Assembly (NCBI GenBank): GCA_013368325.1
Contig: JAACJK010000111.1
Span: 434,001 to 498,000 of the forward strand
Length of the DNA stretch: 64,000 bases
Direction: 5' to 3'
Source: Ephemerocybe angulata
Lineage: Eukaryota > Basidiomycota > Agaricomycetes > Agaricales > Psathyrellaceae
Part shown: piece after piece, positions 1 to 10,447 of the stretch
How the letters are laid out: each line of letters starts with the position of its first letter
How positions within the stretch are numbered: position 1 is the first letter of the stretch
Program-made: the position numbers and the translations under genes
The notes under the pieces: generated by a model
Database searches by the model: none
What the model saw: only the letters and a program-made list of their open reading frames with translations
Told to the model about the DNA's origin: nothing

Positions 1-1177
1 AGGTGGTTCGCCTTGATCGGCCTGAGGAAGTGGTCCTTGTACGAACTGTCCTGGAGCAGGGCCTGGAAGTCGTCCACGGCCAGCAAGACGGGGAACTGGG
101 TCTGCGCTTGCAGCTCGCTCGTGAGGGCGTCGAGCACGACCGCCGAGTTCCCGGCCGACCTGTCCTTGAGCGCGATCTGGACGAGGTCCGCGAGCGTCGT
201 GCCCGCGGGGACGTTCAGCTTCTCGGTCACAAGGGCCTTTTTCATGGGCAGCTTGGCGAAAAGCGCGGAGTTGGCCTTGAAAAGCTTGTCGAGGGTGCGG
301 TAGGACGCGTGCGGCTGGAGGTAGGTCTGCGTGCGGAGGTCGTACGCGAAGGTGGTGGTGGAGTTGACGAGGGAGGCAGCGCGCGGGACGTAGAAGACGA
401 CCCAGCCCTCTGCCTGGGCGTACTGCACCGCCTGGTGCAGCAGGAAGCTCTTGCCGCACCCTGCGCGGCCGTGCAGGACGATGCGCGAGTCGAGGCTTGA
501 CGAGGCTTTCGCTTTCTCGAGCGTCTCCACGGCTTGCAATGTCACGTCGCGCACGACGGAGCACGGCGACGACAAAATGCGGTACTGTGGCGCCGTCAGC
601 GGGGGTCGTCCGTCAATGCTTGCCACGGCGTACCTCGAAGAACATCTTCCTGGGGAGACCAAAGACCTTCGCGGCGTTGTTCGGGGCGTCGCTATAGCTC
701 ACCGCCTTTCCGACGTTTCTCGGTACAAGCGTTTCCTGCAGCAAAGTCAGTCGTCGTCGTCGCTACTAAACTTCCAGCACAACGTACACGTCCGAACAGC
801 GGTAGCTCCAGGACATGTCCGGAACCCGCCTTGAAGGCTTCTGGGAGCGTTGCTGGCCGCTGGAAGGTCTTGGGCATCATGAGCTTGGTCTCCGCCATCC
901 TTGTGAACCGCTACTGGGGTCAGCACATCGTCGTCGTCGTCCTCGGCGTCCTTAACGTGCTACGCACCGGAATATCCTTCGTTTTGTGGATTTTCTCCTG
1001 CTTCTTCTTCGTCTCCCATTTCTCCTTCCTGCCCTTCTTTACCCCTCCAATAGACTGGGCTGCCTTTCGTTCTTTCGGGGCCGCTTTGGCTGGTTGACTC
1101 GCTGCTCGCAACGCACCGGCGGCCAGGGACTTCTGAACGAGTGCGACGTGTCTAGCGTTCGAAGCAAGGAGGGACAT
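1..1177 (-). CDS. RSM23: Mitochondrial small-subunit ribosomal protein mS29 (DAP3/Rsm23), 3' end outside window
   Basis: A GTP-binding structural protein of the mitochondrial ribosome small subunit. Read on the minus strand, the N-terminus is basic and amphipathic like a mitochondrial presequence (starts MSLLASNARH at 1177). After a Lys-rich stretch come FKAGSGHVLELPLF, the family-typical RILSSPCSVVRDVT, then a P-loop GRAGCGKS near 450 and the Walker B-like VLLAVDDFQALF near 100. At least three short introns fit: about 967-911, one beginning gtacgt near 790 and ending cag near 740, and 633-585 (gtacgc...cag). Exon 1 (1177-968) is exactly 70 codons. The reading frame is still open at base 1, so the C-terminal third is missing. 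The first intron's acceptor is uncertain because two AGs lie three bases apart. Confidence 0.88.
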
Positions 1178-2181
1178 TTTGAGTTGTCTGTGCGGGTCTT
1201 CAGCATAGATTAGGGCTTTGAACGTCGTGTAACGCACCGAGCTCGTCGTGCGACGCGACGAGGAAACCTATTAGCTCAACGTCCAAGCCGCTTGTGGTTC
1301 CGACTTTTTCGAGCGCCGAAAGGCATTTCGGCACGTGGAACCTCGTTCGGTGATTGCCGCTGTTCGACGGGCGGCTTCGAGCGGCTTCGCGATCGGCATT
1401 TTTAGGGGCTTCGGTTTTTCTCCTTTTACTCGTCCGCTATCCTCCATAAATCCCCAATCTTGCATTGCAGACGGTGCAAGTGTAAGTAAGTATTACGCTC
1501 CCATACGCTTGAGCCAAGTGGCTCCTTTCACTATCGTTCTTCACCTCTTTCCGGGATGGGCGCCCTTTCTCATGCCTTGTCTGTTCCAAATGAAAAATTG
1601 GTGAAGGACGGCACGCTTCCAAGCTAAATCCAATGGGAACCGACAATCAAAAGTTGCCTCATGTTGACGAGAGGGAACTGAGCTCTTGCTTCTGTCCTTT
1701 GTTCCTCTCCCTATCGGACGCGTTGCCGGGCCAGGTTCAAGTAAGTATTCAAATTCAAAAACTGTATTAGAAGAACGTTCTGAACGTCGTCGGTACTCCG
1801 TCAGCTCCCACACACATCCCGAACAGTGACGTCGGGTTGAACCTTTGAGGTTGGATGCGGCGTGTAACAGTGCAGGCCCCCAACGAGAGTGCCAAGGACG
1901 TTGAGCCATCACCTAGCCGTCGGTCTTCAATATCTTCGTCGAACTGGGAGAATGGTGGGTTGATAAGCGATAGCCCTAATCGACTGGTTGTCTAATCTCT
2001 TTCGTCCAGCACGATACAAGCGTCGTTCGGGATCGTACACCTCACTGAACTCTACAGTGCAGCAGACCGGACCGATTGTGGGGTACCCAACGCCCTTGCG
2101 ACCTCCTACGACCAGGACGCAGACTGCACCACCCCCAATCGTCCGCCAGATTACAAGTCGCGGACACCTTCGTCGCAACAG
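1178..2181. other. Intergenic region / 5' leader
   Basis: No convincing gene. It contains strong donor-like strings (GTAAGTAAGTAT near 1482 and GTAAGTATTC at 1741) and an acceptor TTTCGTCCAG ending near 2010. The downstream gene may therefore have an intron-containing 5' leader or an unrecognised first exon. The frame of the 2182 gene stays open back to about 2011. Confidence 0.5.
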
Positions 2182-4899
2182 ATGGCCTACCACTTCAGGA
2201 ATGGCTCGACTGGCCATCTCAACACCAATACCTATCACTATCGCGACAGGCACAGCCAATACCACCAGCCCCACTACCGAAAGGTCGCATCAGCATCCCA
2301 CTCATCTGTAATCCGGACGTCAATGTATGGGCAGTACGGGTGGTACGGGGACACTTCCCGAAAGAACTCGGTCATCTCCCTCGAGCTTCCCCCGCCGCCG
2401 GATGGTTATTACGGCCACGCACCGGAGAGGCGTTCATCTCGCCAGTCAGTCTACGGACATACAACCCCTTCGCAATCCCAGCAGTCACTCGAGTCCTCGG
2501 CAACACGAGCAAACGAACGCCACCGTTCTCGGCAGTCAGTCTACGGTCACCCTGACGTCTCGATGTCGCAACAGTCGTTCGACATCCCAGATCAGTCTCG
2601 GTATGGTGGGTCTGCGTACGACATAAACGATCACTCGCGGAGACAGTCCGTCGACAACTCTCACAGCCATGTCTCGCCCGTTCCTCGCCCAGCACCCTCG
2701 AGAGAACCATCGCAGTCGCGCCCCACATCGTCGATGTCCAACCGCTCTGCCCGGCCTCTACCACCAGAGCCACCCACTCTCCCACCTCCAGACCTCAACC
2801 CCGGCTGGCCTCCTCGTGGATGGCACGTCTACGTCTCCGCGATGACACAGGACTATCTCTACGGCGGGCCGGGCAGCAGCCAGCGACCGGTGCTGGATGA
2901 CTATGTCTTCGATCAAGATACCCTTACATTCGTAAAGCCTCCTCAGCTCAACGGCGAAGGATCAGGTGGGCTTCAGGCCCAGGAAGGAGCGCACGGCAGC
3001 GGCGAGGCTATCCCACAAGCTTATGCTTATGAACCAAGCCCTGGACCTGGACCACGAGGGAGGGGGACACAGTCACTCGACATTCCGAGGAACAGTGCGG
3101 CATACGAGTCGTTCTCGCACCCTCGACCCCGCGAGCCCAAGAAAAGTCCCTCCGTGTTGAAGAAGGCACCAACCAGATCGAAATCGAAGGGAGCCCCGAA
3201 ACCGAAAGCCCCAGTCATCACACCTTCCGCCTCCGATACTCAAGCCAGTATTGCAACCCCGGACATGCCGAATACCCCCACAACCGACCCTGCCAATGGA
3301 AGTCGAATCTTCTCATTCCTCAAGTCTCCCAGCAGCGTCTCGGTTACGTCCAGGAAGTCGACAAAGAGCAAAAACGGGAGTGGTTGGTTCAAGAAACGGT
3401 CCAAGTCTGTGTCTGGACCCTATATCGAAGGGAACGACCACGAGGTGCCCCCACCGCTTCCAGCCTTGCCTGGGCTTAACCTTCCCGGGACGAACCTGCG
3501 CCTGGAGCCATGGGGTATACAGCCCGACAAAGCCAACCGAGCGAATGGGAAGGTTGGTGATGGCGGGTTTGGGATGGGCGAAGAAGCGTTGAAGTTGAAC
3601 AAGGAGGAGTCTCCAGCTCTCTGTGACGCTTCGATTAAGCTGGACTGGAAGGTGCAGGCCCGTGAGGATGACGAGGAAGGGTCTGAGAAACAGAGGCCCA
3701 GGTCAAAGCTGGTTTCGAATGAGGTATTCAACGCGATGGATAGCAACAGTAGCGACCGCGATTCAGGAAGTGGGAGCCAGGACGCAGCCACGGAGTCTGA
3801 CCCTTCCATCGCACCCGGTAGCCAGGGTCAGTCCCAAGATCGCTCGAACCACCGCCGCAGTAGTGCAAGCGCCATCTCCAGCTCCCAGAAGCAACGTATA
3901 AAGGACACCTTCAAGAGTGAGGACGCCCCCCAGCGAGAGAGCTCCCCGTCTCCTCCCCCTTATCCTTCACCCCCGTCATCAGCCACGGGACACCAAAGGC
4001 GCAGCGCAAGTATCAGAACCTCGTCAGTCCCAAGCAATGCTTCCTCCACATCTCTATCCGCCACACCGAGCAGGACAAGCATAGTTACCAGACGGAACTC
4101 TACAAGGATTGGGAAGAACGGGGCGTACATTCTCGACACCCTGGATAGCTCGATGATTTCGTCCCCATATCCACCCGCGTATCCTATCCACGAGCCTCAG
4201 TCCGCAGTCATCCAGAGAGCTCCCCCGCGGAACAGTAGCAGTGCTACGAGGCCCTCGAGGCCGGAGTCGAGCATGAGCATGGCCAGTACGACCACCGTTT
4301 CTCAGCCTCCTGCGCCTAGACAACCATCCCGCGCCGCTAGCGCTACGGTCTACTCGCGACCGGACTCCAGCATGAGCATGATGAGCATGGTCTCCGACGC
4401 CACTGCCATCGCGAGCCCAAGGCCAATGAGTCCCGCAACTCCAGCCCGCGGATCGTCGCTCGACATGTACTCCCAGAATAGGTCCTACTCGCCTTACCCA
4501 CCGAATCCAAACTACACTTCTGCACCTCAATCGCCGTACTCGACTCCGCCTCAGTCTGTACAATCCCATTCGCCCATGACATCCTCTTCGCCGACGAAGG
4601 CCCTGTCGACCTCCCCGGTCGCTACCCCCACGAAGCTCAAGGGTTGGAAGCGGTGGACCTCGCCTCTGTCTGGGTCACCAAAGCGGGAAAAGGGTATCTC
4701 AAATCTTAGCGTCGAAGCGTTTGTATTACCGCCCCAGTCTGTTAGGTCTGGTACAGCTCTTGGGTCCTCCTCTGCCATTGGATCAGCGAATGGAGGAGGC
4801 ACGGAGTACTCAGGTGCTGGAACTGGGTCCCTTATCTGGAGCGCGCCGTCGGTGTCGGTCCAGGCGGCACCGTCGAAACTGAGGAAGAAACGGAAATAG
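2182..4899 (+). CDS. Large Ser/Pro-rich, intrinsically disordered protein of unknown function
   Basis: A 905-codon open frame with no intron needed after the first Met (MAYHFRNGST). The protein is dominated by Ser, Pro, Arg and Gln, with repeated Arg-rich Ser motifs such as RRSSRQSVYGH and RSRQSVYGHP in the first 150 residues, which suggests a short internal repeat. The only ordered-looking segment is near residues 200-240 (NPGWPPRGWHVYVSAMTQDY). There are several basic patches (KKAPTRSKSKG, WFKKRSKS) and it ends in KLRKKRK, so nuclear or cortical localisation is possible. No signal peptide or membrane helix is visible. I do not recognise a family. The open frame extends upstream of this Met to an AG near 2010, so the true start may lie in an earlier exon. 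Confidence 0.75.
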   Translation: MAYHFRNGSTGHLNTNTYHYRDRHSQYHQPHYRKVASASHSSVIRTSMYGQYGWYGDTSRKNSVISLELPPPPDGYYGHAPERRSSRQSVYGHTTPSQSQQSLESSATRANERHRSRQSVYGHPDVSMSQQSFDIPDQSRYGGSAYDINDHSRRQSVDNSHSHVSPVPRPAPSREPSQSRPTSSMSNRSARPLPPEPPTLPPPDLNPGWPPRGWHVYVSAMTQDYLYGGPGSSQRPVLDDYVFDQDTLTFVKPPQLNGEGSGGLQAQEGAHGSGEAIPQAYAYEPSPGPGPRGRGTQSLDIPRNSAAYESFSHPRPREPKKSPSVLKKAPTRSKSKGAPKPKAPVITPSASDTQASIATPDMPNTPTTDPANGSRIFSFLKSPSSVSVTSRKSTKSKNGSGWFKKRSKSVSGPYIEGNDHEVPPPLPALPGLNLPGTNLRLEPWGIQPDKANRANGKVGDGGFGMGEEALKLNKEESPALCDASIKLDWKVQAREDDEEGSEKQRPRSKLVSNEVFNAMDSNSSDRDSGSGSQDAATESDPSIAPGSQGQSQDRSNHRRSSASAISSSQKQRIKDTFKSEDAPQRESSPSPPPYPSPPSSATGHQRRSASIRTSSVPSNASSTSLSATPSRTSIVTRRNSTRIGKNGAYILDTLDSSMISSPYPPAYPIHEPQSAVIQRAPPRNSSSATRPSRPESSMSMASTTTVSQPPAPRQPSRAASATVYSRPDSSMSMMSMVSDATAIASPRPMSPATPARGSSLDMYSQNRSYSPYPPNPNYTSAPQSPYSTPPQSVQSHSPMTSSSPTKALSTSPVATPTKLKGWKRWTSPLSGSPKREKGISNLSVEAFVLPPQSVRSGTALGSSSAIGSANGGGTEYSGAGTGSLIWSAPSVSVQAAPSKLRKKRK

Positions 4900-5459
4900 G
4901 GGGTATAGAGAGGCTACGCATTTTTCTTGGCTACCTTGGAGAATTATACTTGTAGGAACAACTCTTGTTTACGATGGACATATTGGATGGATAGACGGAC
5001 TTCTTTCTCTTCTTGTTCCCTTTTGATCCTTTGCATCTACCTTGATATCACTTGGACCGTTCACCTTTATCTCACATTCTAACCAAACACACCTTGTTTC
5101 CTTTCAATCCTTCACACTACATTCACCTTTACCTCCACATTCTAACCAAATGGCACACACAGATCTAGTGTTCTTCTCGATACCTATATCTTCTCAAAAT
5201 GCTACGCTACGCCCTTCCATATACATATTCAACACCCACTTCATATACTTACCCTCAACTGCACTGGGACCACACGTCCTAGTACGCTCCGGCCCATATT
5301 ATGTATACCAATCCCTTAGAACTCGAAATTTTTGTGTGGACAATTGCTTCCAAGTTCCCAAGTCTGCGATATACAACATAACCTGATTCAAGCTTTTTGC
5401 ACACTGGGCATTATATTTCCTGTCATCGACGCACTCGATATAAGAGACGACAGGCGCTT
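4900..5459. other. Intergenic region
   Basis: A T/C-rich 3' flank of the preceding gene, with an imperfect duplicated stretch (CACATTCTAACCAAA near 5076 and 5136). Nothing else was recognised. Confidence 0.5.
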
Positions 5460-5743
5460 GGCCTCAAGGCTTGGGGCGCTTGGCAGAAGCTGTCACATGT
5501 CACCCTTTGCCCCTTTTGTTCCCATCGCGTTCGGGCGCTTGACAGCAAAGCTCCAGCGCTTTGTCCCTTTTGTTCTTGTTTTCTGTTCTTTGTCGAGTAC
5601 TTGCGGTTCTACCACCGTGATGAGCGATTGAACTCAAAATTGCTTTGTGGACTTGTAAAGTCCTATAAAGTCGACGGGCCCGGGTGGATTTTGCTAGCAT
5701 TCTTCAGCTCAACCTCGCCCTTCACCACCTGCATCATTTGTCA
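5460..5743 (+). promoter_or_regulatory. Family promoter copy A of the F-box-like genes
   Basis: Shares a series of words with four other places in the window (near 7270, 16500, 44560 and 49850): CGCTTTGTCCCTTTTGTT, then ATTGCTTTGTGGACTTG, then a TATA box CCTATAAAGTCGACGGGCC, then CATTCTTCAGCTCAA and CCTTCACCA just before the start codon. The TATAAAG is at 5664-5670, about 80 bp upstream of the ATG at 5744. It is called a promoter because of position and conservation; no expression evidence was available. Confidence 0.7.
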
Positions 5744-6997
5744 ATGTCTTCTACGGGCAACATCGCCGGTATCTTGCCCCAAACCCTGGTCAACAATATC
5801 TTCGGCTATGCCTCCGACGATCAAGAACTGGAGCAACTCAGCCTAGTCAACCGCTCCTGCAACCTCGAGCTAGACTGGCGGAGCTGTGCTAGGCTTTGCC
5901 AAGTTTTACAAACGAACTCATCGCTATGCCAACACATCCAGACTCTGCGAATGGACCACAACGGTTGGAATGATCTCGGGTCCGTGAGTATCCTGGCTGT
6001 TACCGATTTAAAGCAACTCGTCAATCTACAACATATCTCCCTCCGAGTCAATGGGTTTATGGCTTATAAGCTATCCTGGCCTGCTCTACATCCAGAACTG
6101 AGGAGCGCACTGTATGAGCTATTGGCGAAGCCAGACCTCATCTCGTTGGAATTAACGAATATCGAAGGCATCGATGTCTCCTTCATTGGCCGAAACCGTC
6201 ACCTCAAGGAACTTGTGCTGCATGGTGTCGAGCATTCCCCCTCGTCCGACCCTTCCACACCAGCGACCCCCCTCACACGCGAGAACTGGTCTCTTCATAC
6301 CTTGTCTGTTGGGCAGTGTGGAGATGCACTGCAATGCCTCCGTACAGCTCGGACTATCCTGCCCCAGCCTGTAGAGCTGAAGGTGTACTGGGGCGCCTAT
6401 GACGACAAGATGGATATGGCTATCAAAAGCTTCTCCCGCCACGTCGAGATATATGAGATAATATGGCCAAACTACCAACCTGGCATGAGACTTCAACATG
6501 ATATTCCTGACTCTGCAACCCTTGACTTCGTATGCTTTCCCGGATTGAAGACCCTCAAATTCGGCCTACACTTCAAACAGCTCCGGGACCTCCTGTATGT
6601 GAGGCCTCTGGCACCCACTGCTTCGAGCGAGGAGCCTTTAAACTTCCTTGAACAAATGGACAGGTTAAGGGAGTCTGGCACGAAAGACCTGGAAAGCATC
6701 GAAATCTTGGTGGACCTTGACGATCCCGATCACATAGGACAAACCGGCCAATACGAGAAGGAAAAAACGTTGAGTTCCCTCTTCTTTGGAAGAAGATATG
6801 TCAGTTCCTGGGAGCGTTTGGATGATATCTTGGGCGACGAGGACACCTTTTCCAACCTGAAGAAGGTTAGGATATGGCTCAAGATCGTGGCGCTCGTTGC
6901 ACCTTCAAAGGAGAAGTGGGATCCTCGTGTGTCCAATTTCAAAGCGACTGTTATGCCCACCCTCACTCGCAGGTCTATTTTGGAAGTCATTTACTGA
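5744..6997 (+). CDS. F-box-like/LRR-like protein, family member A
   Basis: A 417-residue intronless frame. The start at 5744 (MSSTGN) is preferred over the upstream Met at 5684 because paralogs at 7594 and 16749 begin at the same point (MSATTL, MSSTPR), just after the shared promoter. Residues 10-40 (ILPQTLVNNIFGYASDDQEL) match the paralogs' LPQELIDDIIDH-type F-box-like helix. The rest is a leucine-rich ladder typical of Agaricomycete F-box-like proteins, which presumably act as SCF ubiquitin-ligase adaptors. Relative to member C, about 13 codons are missing right after the conserved LVNRS (NLELDWRSCARL instead of a longer RNLFRTVCFDL segment), so the end of the F-box is shortened. No frameshift is seen. 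Function is inferred from family resemblance only. Confidence 0.75.
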   Translation: MSSTGNIAGILPQTLVNNIFGYASDDQELEQLSLVNRSCNLELDWRSCARLCQVLQTNSSLCQHIQTLRMDHNGWNDLGSVSILAVTDLKQLVNLQHISLRVNGFMAYKLSWPALHPELRSALYELLAKPDLISLELTNIEGIDVSFIGRNRHLKELVLHGVEHSPSSDPSTPATPLTRENWSLHTLSVGQCGDALQCLRTARTILPQPVELKVYWGAYDDKMDMAIKSFSRHVEIYEIIWPNYQPGMRLQHDIPDSATLDFVCFPGLKTLKFGLHFKQLRDLLYVRPLAPTASSEEPLNFLEQMDRLRESGTKDLESIEILVDLDDPDHIGQTGQYEKEKTLSSLFFGRRYVSSWERLDDILGDEDTFSNLKKVRIWLKIVALVAPSKEKWDPRVSNFKATVMPTLTRRSILEVIY

Positions 6998-7269
6998 GTC
7001 CTCCTACCCCACATTATTACCCTACAACTATGCACCGTTTCAAATTTCAAAGCCGAGTATCCCATAAATATTCATCACACTGTATTCAGTTCATACCTAA
7101 TTTCCTTAGTGCTCGATGTCCTGCAATTCATCGGTAAAAGACTGTATTGTTGTATTTCCGAGTCAGGTACCTTTTCCTACCTACCGGAACACTCAATACA
7201 AATCTCTGTCAGCCTGAGTAGTGCAACCGGGCGGTCTCTATAACGATCTCTACCATGAAAACCGAATCT

Positions 7270-7593
7270 AATCGTTCGACGTTCAGCGGCAAGCTGAGCT
7301 CCGGCGCTTTGCCCTTTTCAAGCCTGAAAGTTTGGACGTTGTTTTTGCTTGTTATGATCCGTGGTTCTTACCAATTGTTAGGGCGCTTGGCGCACCAGCT
7401 CCCGCGCTTTGTTCCTTATCCCCGTCAACCGTGCCTTGACGACGTGTGGGTCTCTTTATTCAAAGTTCCGAAGTTCCAAGCACTCTATTCTTTTGTGGAC
7501 TTAACGAATCCTATAAAGTCGACGGGCCAGGGACAATTTTGCTGGCATTCTTCAGATCAAAACCTACCCCTTCACCAGCACCCGCATTAACAA
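7270..7593 (+). promoter_or_regulatory. Family promoter copy B
   Basis: The same order of words as copy A, with CCTATAAAGTCGACGGGCC (TATAAAG about 7512-7518) 82 bp before the ATG at 7594, followed by CATTCTTCAGATCAAAACC and CCTTCACCA. The preceding stretch 6998-7269 is intergenic with nothing recognised. Confidence 0.65.
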
Positions 7594-7788
7594 ATGTCTG
7601 CTACTACTCTCCCAATGGAACACACCAGTACCTTGCCGCAAGAGCTGATCGACTACATCGTCGACCATGCCTCCGACGACAAGGAAACACAGAAGCGCCT
7701 CAGCCTCGTCAACCACTCTTGGTCGCTACATACCTTCTCTCACAAAGCAATAACTCTGTACAACTGTAAGCTATCATTGACCAAATAA
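7594..7788 (+). pseudogene. Truncated F-box-like gene, family member B
   Basis: Only the first 64 codons remain. The start MSATTLPMEH and the F-box helix LPQELIDYIVDHASDD followed by RLSLVNHSWSL match members A and C closely. At about 7735 homology to the family stops and sequence of the duplicated I9/pirin module begins (compare the minus strand at 53385), giving a stop at 7788. The leucine-rich part is absent. The intact promoter could still drive a short transcript, but the domain is incomplete and I regard this as a gene fragment. Confidence 0.75.
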
Positions 7789-8089
7789 CATGGACTATCA
7801 CTTCAACGAAGTCAAAATCAATCGACGACCTCGTCCTCTGCTCTTCTGTCGATATTCACCTCTAGGATCGCCAGGGAATGTCAGCGCTGGAGTACGCGAT
7901 GCCTTGGAATATGTTTAAAGCCATCGAAATCCTCCTCACTCACCAATCATGGGGTCGACTTGGTTTTCCTTGCGTTCAAATGCCCTCCTTGAGCGCTCCG
8001 TCCGAAATTTCGCGAAGCCGGTCGAGCGGAGGTTTGATCTTGGTCGGGCGACTCGGACCTCGAAGGTTTGCCCCTCGCTCTACCAGGAA

Positions 8090-8545
8090 TCTAGCTATTC
8101 AACGTGCGTTTCAAGTCAATTGCAAACATCCATCCTCGAGCGATGTATTGCCAGTGCAACCTCGCTTCTAATGGATCGAGAGTCGTAAATTAAGAAGCAG
8201 TATTATAATAAGCTACAAAGAAAATACAAGAGCTTTCGCAAGCGCCCATATTGATCAAGCTGAAGTGAAGCATAAAGTCCCTAGTCCGGGTCAAAAACCA
8301 ACACCTCCACTTCACTACCTCTCTCACATTATCCACCCTGAAGACCGCCCCATCCCGCTCATCGCCTTCAAATAAGCGCCATGACCCTCCCTCATCGCCC
8401 TCACCCAGCTGCCCAACCTCACCAATCCTAATGTATGTACCCCTTCGACGCAACTACCTTGACCTCCTTCTCCAGCGAGCCAGGAGGGATAATCACAGTG
8501 CACATCGTCAAGTCACTCTTCACCGGGGCGGGGGTGTTCTACTTG
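8090..8545 (-). pseudogene. Pirin C-terminal fragment plus 3'UTR
   Basis: The minus-strand sequence matches the end of the pirin gene at 9293-9780: CCCCGGTG then SDLTM-like residues, IIPPGS, KEVKV, SKGYIH, IGEVGQ, and a degenerate VFD end, followed by the same 3'UTR words (AACCTCGCTTCTAAT, CCTAGTC). The codons between the pirin Gly-Tyr-x-His motif and IRIGEVGQ are lost, and the N-terminal metal-binding half is absent, so it cannot encode a pirin. Confidence 0.75.
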
Positions 8546-8587
8546 CTTGTGTTTCGAGAATTCTAAACTTTCCGACAAGCCTCCGAT

Positions 8588-8958
8588 TCACAGCTGCCCC
8601 CCTCCATAAAATAGCCGCTTCAAGGCATTCTAAACCACCCCAAGTCAGCCCACACCGATTGAACAATGCGTTACCGGTAAAATAACAACAGACTCACCTC
8701 AGAGATCTCATCCACCTCGGGGGCCGACCGAAGCCAAAGCAGAGTCTCATCCCCGAACTCTCCACTGAATGTCTGGATTACGGGAAACTTGTGCTTTATC
8801 CGAGCATCCGGACCAGGGGGGCACGCTTTCTCAAACCGCTGCATGAAAGCTCGCATGTTGACGATGTCGCCGAGTCGCACAATATAACTCCCCTCCACCT
8901 TGCCCCCTGGGGCACGTTTGATTTCGATGAGGCCGGTTTCTGGTCGTTTTGCTGACAT
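8588..8958 (-). CDS. I9-type (subtilisin-propeptide-like) protease inhibitor, copy 1
   Basis: Two exons, 8958-8698 (87 codons) and 8629-8588 (13 codons plus stop), joined by a GTGAGT...TTTAG intron; 100 residues. The body fits the inhibitor I9 fold as in fungal POIA1 and yeast Pbi2: residues 22-45 GSYIVRLGDIVNMRAF, central IKHKFPVIQTFSGEF, then LLWLRSAPEVDEISE, the hallmark end of the propeptide domain. No signal peptide, so probably cytosolic, where such proteins bind subtilisin-class proteases. The start at 8958 (MSAKRPETG) is chosen because it is shared with the paralog at 52394; the longer in-frame extension to 9117 is not conserved. The target protease is unknown. Confidence 0.85.
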
Positions 8959-10150
8959 GCTGGGGATTGATTTTGGAACTGGTGGTATGTGGATGGGAAA
9001 GGGATGGTGGAGGGTGGATGTCTCGGATGCCGTGCGGTTCTGCTGTACATGATTGGTGTCTGGTAAGACAGAGATCGGCGCCACGGTCACGTTTAAGGGG
9101 GTTCGACTTGGAGGCATGTCTGAGTCTCCGATCTCGTCCTCGAGCGCCTAAATGAGGGTGGCAGTGTCCGGCGCTTCGCCCCACCCCGTACCGCACGTTG
9201 CCAGGCTGCTTGCCACGGTTCCCTGCAACTTCAGGTGCGAGTGAGCCTGCCGCGCAACCGGTCAGCACCGTAAATCTTAATGTTTATAGGCGATATATGT
9301 AGGGCTATTCAACGGGGGTTAGAAGTCAACTGCAAACACCGATCCTCGAGCGATGTGTTGCCAGTGCAACCTCGCTTCTAATAAAGCAGAGCTCGTAAAT
9401 TAAGTGGCTAAGCAGGAAGGTACAAGGAATGTACAAGAGCTGTCCGTTGATCAAAGCATAAGGTCCCTAGTCCAGATCAAAAACCAATAACTCCACCTCA
9501 GTATCCCCCACATTCTCCACCTTCAAGACCGCCCCGTCCCCACTTGTCACCTTCAGGTAAGCGCCGTCACCCTCCCTCATTGCCAGGTGCTCCCCCGGTT
9601 GCCCAACCTCGCCAATCCCGATCTCCCCACCCGCAGCCTCCCCAGCATTATACCCACTCGTTTGTATAAGATGCACATACCCCTTCGACCCCAACAACTT
9701 GACCTCCCGCTCCTGCGATCCGGGCGGGATGATCGTCGCGTACATCGTCAAGTCACTCTGCACCGGGGCCGGGGTGTCAAACATCTCCGACCCCGCATCT
9801 CCCTTAGACTCAACCTCGTTCCCGTCCCTCCGCAGATCGGCACCCTCGCTCCACGCGGGCGCGACGACCTTGACGAAGCCCCTCCGCTTCTCCTCGTCCC
9901 CGAAGTACCGTGTGTAGTACTTGGGCTGGAGGCCGCGCTGCTTTGGGGTAGCCCAGATTTGGAGGAAGTGCACGGGGTGCTTGCCGTGCGTCTTTTCGCT
10001 GTGCGAGATGCCTGTGCCGGTGGACGTCATCTGGACGTGTCCACGCTTCAGGATCTCGGTGTTGGAGAGCGAGTCTTTACTGCAATAGGGTTAAACTTTG
10101 GTTGTGTATGATTGGTGAGGTAAGAACGACTTACTGCTCCAGAGCTCCGT

Positions 10151-10372
10151 CTATGTAGCTGTATGCGCGTGATTGAGCCATGTGGGTAAACCGAATCAGC
10201 ATGAACATGTATAGGCTACCTAAGATAACATACAGCAACAGACGATCAGGCTCAATACAGAAGTTCGGTGGATACCAAGTGTATCCGACGATTTTTGGGT
10301 GCAAATCCCGGAGGGATTGCGACTCGAAACTCTTGACTGAGTCTGCGAGATGTCCAGAACCTGAGTGGCACA
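10151..10372 (-). repeat. Ngaro split direct repeat B2 (element 3' end)
   Basis: 222 bp, apparently identical to 10596-10817. The plus strand begins CTATGTAGCTGTATGCGCG and abuts pirin codons for DGALEH at 10149-10151. Confidence 0.88.
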
Positions 10373-10447
10373 GGGTGGGTGGGACAACTCGAAGCACAAG
10401 GCACAGACAAGAGCGTCGAGTGACAGACAGAGGGATGGTGGGCGGGG

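Larger units (their letters stand above)
7735..9260 (-). repeat. Inverted segmental duplication, copy 1 (partner 52130-53385)
   Basis: This segment recurs in inverted orientation about 43 kb away. Shared parts in order (minus strand here): an upstream block containing GCGAAGCGCCGGACACTGCC, the I9 inhibitor gene, a pirin 3' fragment with its 3'UTR, and a flank beginning AACATGGACTAT. The copies differ by substitutions and by an indel of about 100 bp between inhibitor exon 2 and the pirin fragment. The left edge joins the truncated F-box gene B. Confidence 0.8.

Noticed and set aside
3..500. A 165-codon plus-strand open frame at the left end
   Set aside because: It is the antisense shadow of mS29, whose minus-strand P-loop and family motifs explain the region.
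8671..9117. N-terminal extension of the I9 inhibitor to 9117
   Set aside because: The extension is not kept in the second copy, which starts at the equivalent of 8958.
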